From assembly GCA_014799525.1 (NCBI GenBank), contig JAAVHW010000025.1:1-7031 (forward strand): DNA of 7,031 nucleotides, given 5' to 3'. Under the pieces are notes generated by a model. That model was not told where the DNA came from. It did not search any database and saw only the letters and a list, made by a program, of their open reading frames with translations. The stretch's first letter is position 1. Every line of letters starts with the position of its first letter. The position numbers and the translations under genes were made by a program. Source of the stretch: Clostridiales bacterium (GTDB taxonomy: Bacteria; Bacillota; Clostridia; Christensenellales; CAG-917). Shown in pieces: positions 5,586-7,031 of this stretch.

Positions 5586-7031
5586 TTACTCTTCGTCGCT
5601 TGTGGACTCTTCATCAACAAGCACTTCCTCGGACTCTTCTAAAGCAGGCTCTTCGTCATGTGCAAAACTGTCGTCATTTGCAAGCTCGTCGGTTGTAGGC
5701 TCTTCGTTTGCAAATTCTTCGTCGCTTGCAAACTCGTCGTTGTTCACAAGCTCGTCGTTTGAGCCGCCGTTGTTGTCACCGTCATTGTTATCGTCGCCGC
5801 CGTCGTTTGAGCCATTGTTCTTTTTCTTCTTTATGAGAAGCACTGCAACGACTGCACCCGCAGCAAGGAGCACAACGACAGGTATCACAACCGCTATCGC
5901 AATCACTGCCGACTTGCTAAGTCCGCCCTTATTGGGGGTAGGAGTTGGCGGCACAGGTTCTGGCACTGGGTTGACCATGACGGTGATATCCGTGCTGATG
6001 CTGTCCGCACCGTCCGTATATGTTATTGTAACCGTAATGCTGCCATAAGTCAACTTGTCATATTTCAGCACGTTCGGCGTAGCGGTATATCTGCTGTCGC
6101 CGCCAAGCTCAACCTCGGAGCCGTCGGTGTAGATTACCTTCATCTGCATGCCCGTCGGGTCGAAGGTTTCGCCGTCCTCGTATCTGGACTTGGTCGGAGC
6201 CTTTACGACAACCATTGACTGCAAGCCTACGTGCTCGCCAAACACCTCTTTCTTCTCACGCAAAGCCTTTTCGACTGCAAGCAGCGTTGCAAGGCTCTCT
6301 TTTGCAAGCTCGAGCTGCTCTGCGCCAGCAACGAGGTTGTACGCCTTACGCGCCGCCGCCGCAAGCTCGCCTACGCCGCCCGCTTTCTTTATCTCGGCAA
6401 GGCTGGCTATCGCCTTTATCTCCTCAACGCTCGGCAGCTTCTCAATAGCTTCCATAGCCTTGTGCGTGTTGTCGTCAGCCATATTCTCTGCCGTCAGCTT
6501 TATCGTGCTGAAGAAGTAGTTCCATACGCCGTCATAGCCCTTGCCGTTCTTCGGTACGGTGACTGTAAGTCCGAAGTCCTCAGCGCCTGGTATTTTATAC
6601 TCCACAAATGCAGCATAGTATAGGAAGTTCGCATAGAAGTTTGTCACCGAAACCTCTTCCTCGCCCTCGCCGAAGTCATAATACTCTGCAAGCAAGGTCG
6701 GAGCCTGTATGCTATTGAAGATATAGTGTTCTATATTGTTGTTGAAGAACGCATATGCACCAATCGTCTTGACCGTATACGGAATCTCAACTTCCTTGAG
6801 AACAAGCATGCCCTCGAATGCGCTGTCGCGCACCATAACCGTGCCGCTCTCAATGAGATAGCTCTCAGCGTCTCTGCCCGACGGATACTGCTCGAGGACA
6901 AGACCGTTTTCTGTCTTTGAGTACAGCACACCGTCAATTGACGTATATACTGTATTCTTGTCATCCACCAGTATCTGCTTCAAAGTGAGGATAGTGGAGA
7001 ATGCGCCTGCGCCATAAGCGCGCTCAAGGCT
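5586..7031 (-). CDS. BspA-type leucine-rich-repeat surface protein with Ig-like domain, membrane helix and acidic tail (5' end off the window)
   Basis: This is the C-terminal 481 residues of a surface protein. The frame stays open to the window edge, so the in-frame TTG near 6983 is not the real start: repeat sequence (YGAGAFSTI) continues upstream of it. Counting from the window edge, residues 5-112 are BspA-like LRR_5 repeats (VYTSIDGVLYSKTENG, VRDSAFEGMLVLKEVEIP, VKTIGAYAFFNNNI). Residues 180-266 are an Ala/Glu/Lys-rich, probably helical segment. Residues 272-353 resemble a Big_3 bacterial Ig-like domain (PTKSRYEDGETFDPTGMQMK, VIYTDGSEVEL, GSITVTITYTDG). A proline linker follows, then one membrane helix at 375-400 and KKKK, which places the rest in the cytoplasm by the positive-inside rule. 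The last 80 or so residues are Asn/Gly/Asp-rich and then acidic repeats ending TSDEE. No LPXTG sorting motif is present, so anchoring is by the membrane helix. Adhesion or ligand binding is likely for the outer part; the cytoplasmic role is unknown. Confidence 0.88.
   Translation of the reverse strand, partial: SLERAYGAGAFSTILTLKQILVDDKNTVYTSIDGVLYSKTENGLVLEQYPSGRDAESYLIESGTVMVRDSAFEGMLVLKEVEIPYTVKTIGAYAFFNNNIEHYIFNSIQAPTLLAEYYDFGEGEEEVSVTNFYANFLYYAAFVEYKIPGAEDFGLTVTVPKNGKGYDGVWNYFFSTIKLTAENMADDNTHKAMEAIEKLPSVEEIKAIASLAEIKKAGGVGELAAAARKAYNLVAGAEQLELAKESLATLLAVEKALREKKEVFGEHVGLQSMVVVKAPTKSRYEDGETFDPTGMQMKVIYTDGSEVELGGDSRYTATPNVLKYDKLTYGSITVTITYTDGADSISTDITVMVNPVPEPVPPTPTPNKGGLSKSAVIAIAVVIPVVVLLAAGAVVAVLLIKKKKNNGSNDGGDDNNDGDNNGGSNDELVNNDEFASDEEFANEEPTTDELANDDSFAHDEEPALEESEEVLVDEESTSDEE
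5589..5759 (-). repeat. Degenerate acidic hexapeptide repeats in the tail of the LRR protein
   Basis: The tail reads as loose six-residue units such as NDELVN, NDEFAS, DEEFAN, TDELAN, DDSFAH and DEEPAL, then Glu/Ser-rich sequence ending TSDEE. At DNA level this gives recurring CTCGTCG / CTTCGTCG triplet patterns (plus strand). It is coding low complexity after the membrane helix and is probably disordered. Confidence 0.65.

Noticed and set aside
5377..6048. Plus-strand Ser-rich open frame of 223 codons
   Set aside because: The Ser-rich sequence is the reverse reading of the acidic Asp/Glu repeat codons of the LRR protein, and the rest crosses repeat element B.
6981..6983. TTG as start codon of the LRR protein
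   Set aside because: The frame is open to the window edge and leucine-rich-repeat sequence (YGAGAFSTI) precedes it, so the gene begins outside the window.

Overview
All four genes in this window lie on the minus strand and are transcribed from right to left. Two run off the edges. No rRNA, tRNA, CRISPR array, integrase or transposase was seen. The strong AAGGAG ribosome-binding site, the Gram-positive-style lipoprotein signal peptides and the BspA-type LRR, Big_3-like and InlB-repeat-like surface modules suggest a Bacillota/Clostridia-type anaerobe. An uncultured gut lineage such as the Christensenellales is possible, but that is a guess from style, not a marker-gene result.

In transcription order the layout is as follows. 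(1) >7031..5586 is the C-terminal part of a surface protein: leucine-rich repeats, a helical segment, a bacterial Ig-like domain, one membrane helix and an unusual acidic repeat tail. (2) A gap of about 187 bp is filled by a palindromic, C/G-run-rich repeat element (copy B), including a perfect 15-bp hairpin just past the stop codon. (3) 5398..4052 is a lipoprotein with InlB/Flg_new-like repeats followed by a short beta-helix-like segment. (4) An 89-bp gap holds a hairpin and the ribosome-binding site of the next gene. (5) 3962..1122 is a 946-residue family-5 (OppA/DppA-like) solute-binding lipoprotein, far longer than usual because of a central insertion of about 280 residues. (6) A 362-bp gap holds a second, oppositely oriented copy (A) of the repeat element, several hairpins and a possible promoter. 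(7) 759..<1 is the N-terminal 253 residues of an OppB/DppB-like permease, with an extra domain of about 160 residues between its first membrane helix and the conserved GDLG region.

Genes 5 and 7 are the binding protein and first permease of a peptide-type ABC importer. The second permease and the ATPases would be expected beyond the left edge. The unusual feature is that both the binding protein and the extracytoplasmic side of the permease carry large insertions, which may form an enlarged docking or substrate-handling surface. The lipoprotein just upstream could be an accessory surface component, but only proximity supports that. The second notable feature is the pair of inverted intergenic repeats (27 of 28 identical core positions) that bracket the lipoprotein and binding-protein genes.
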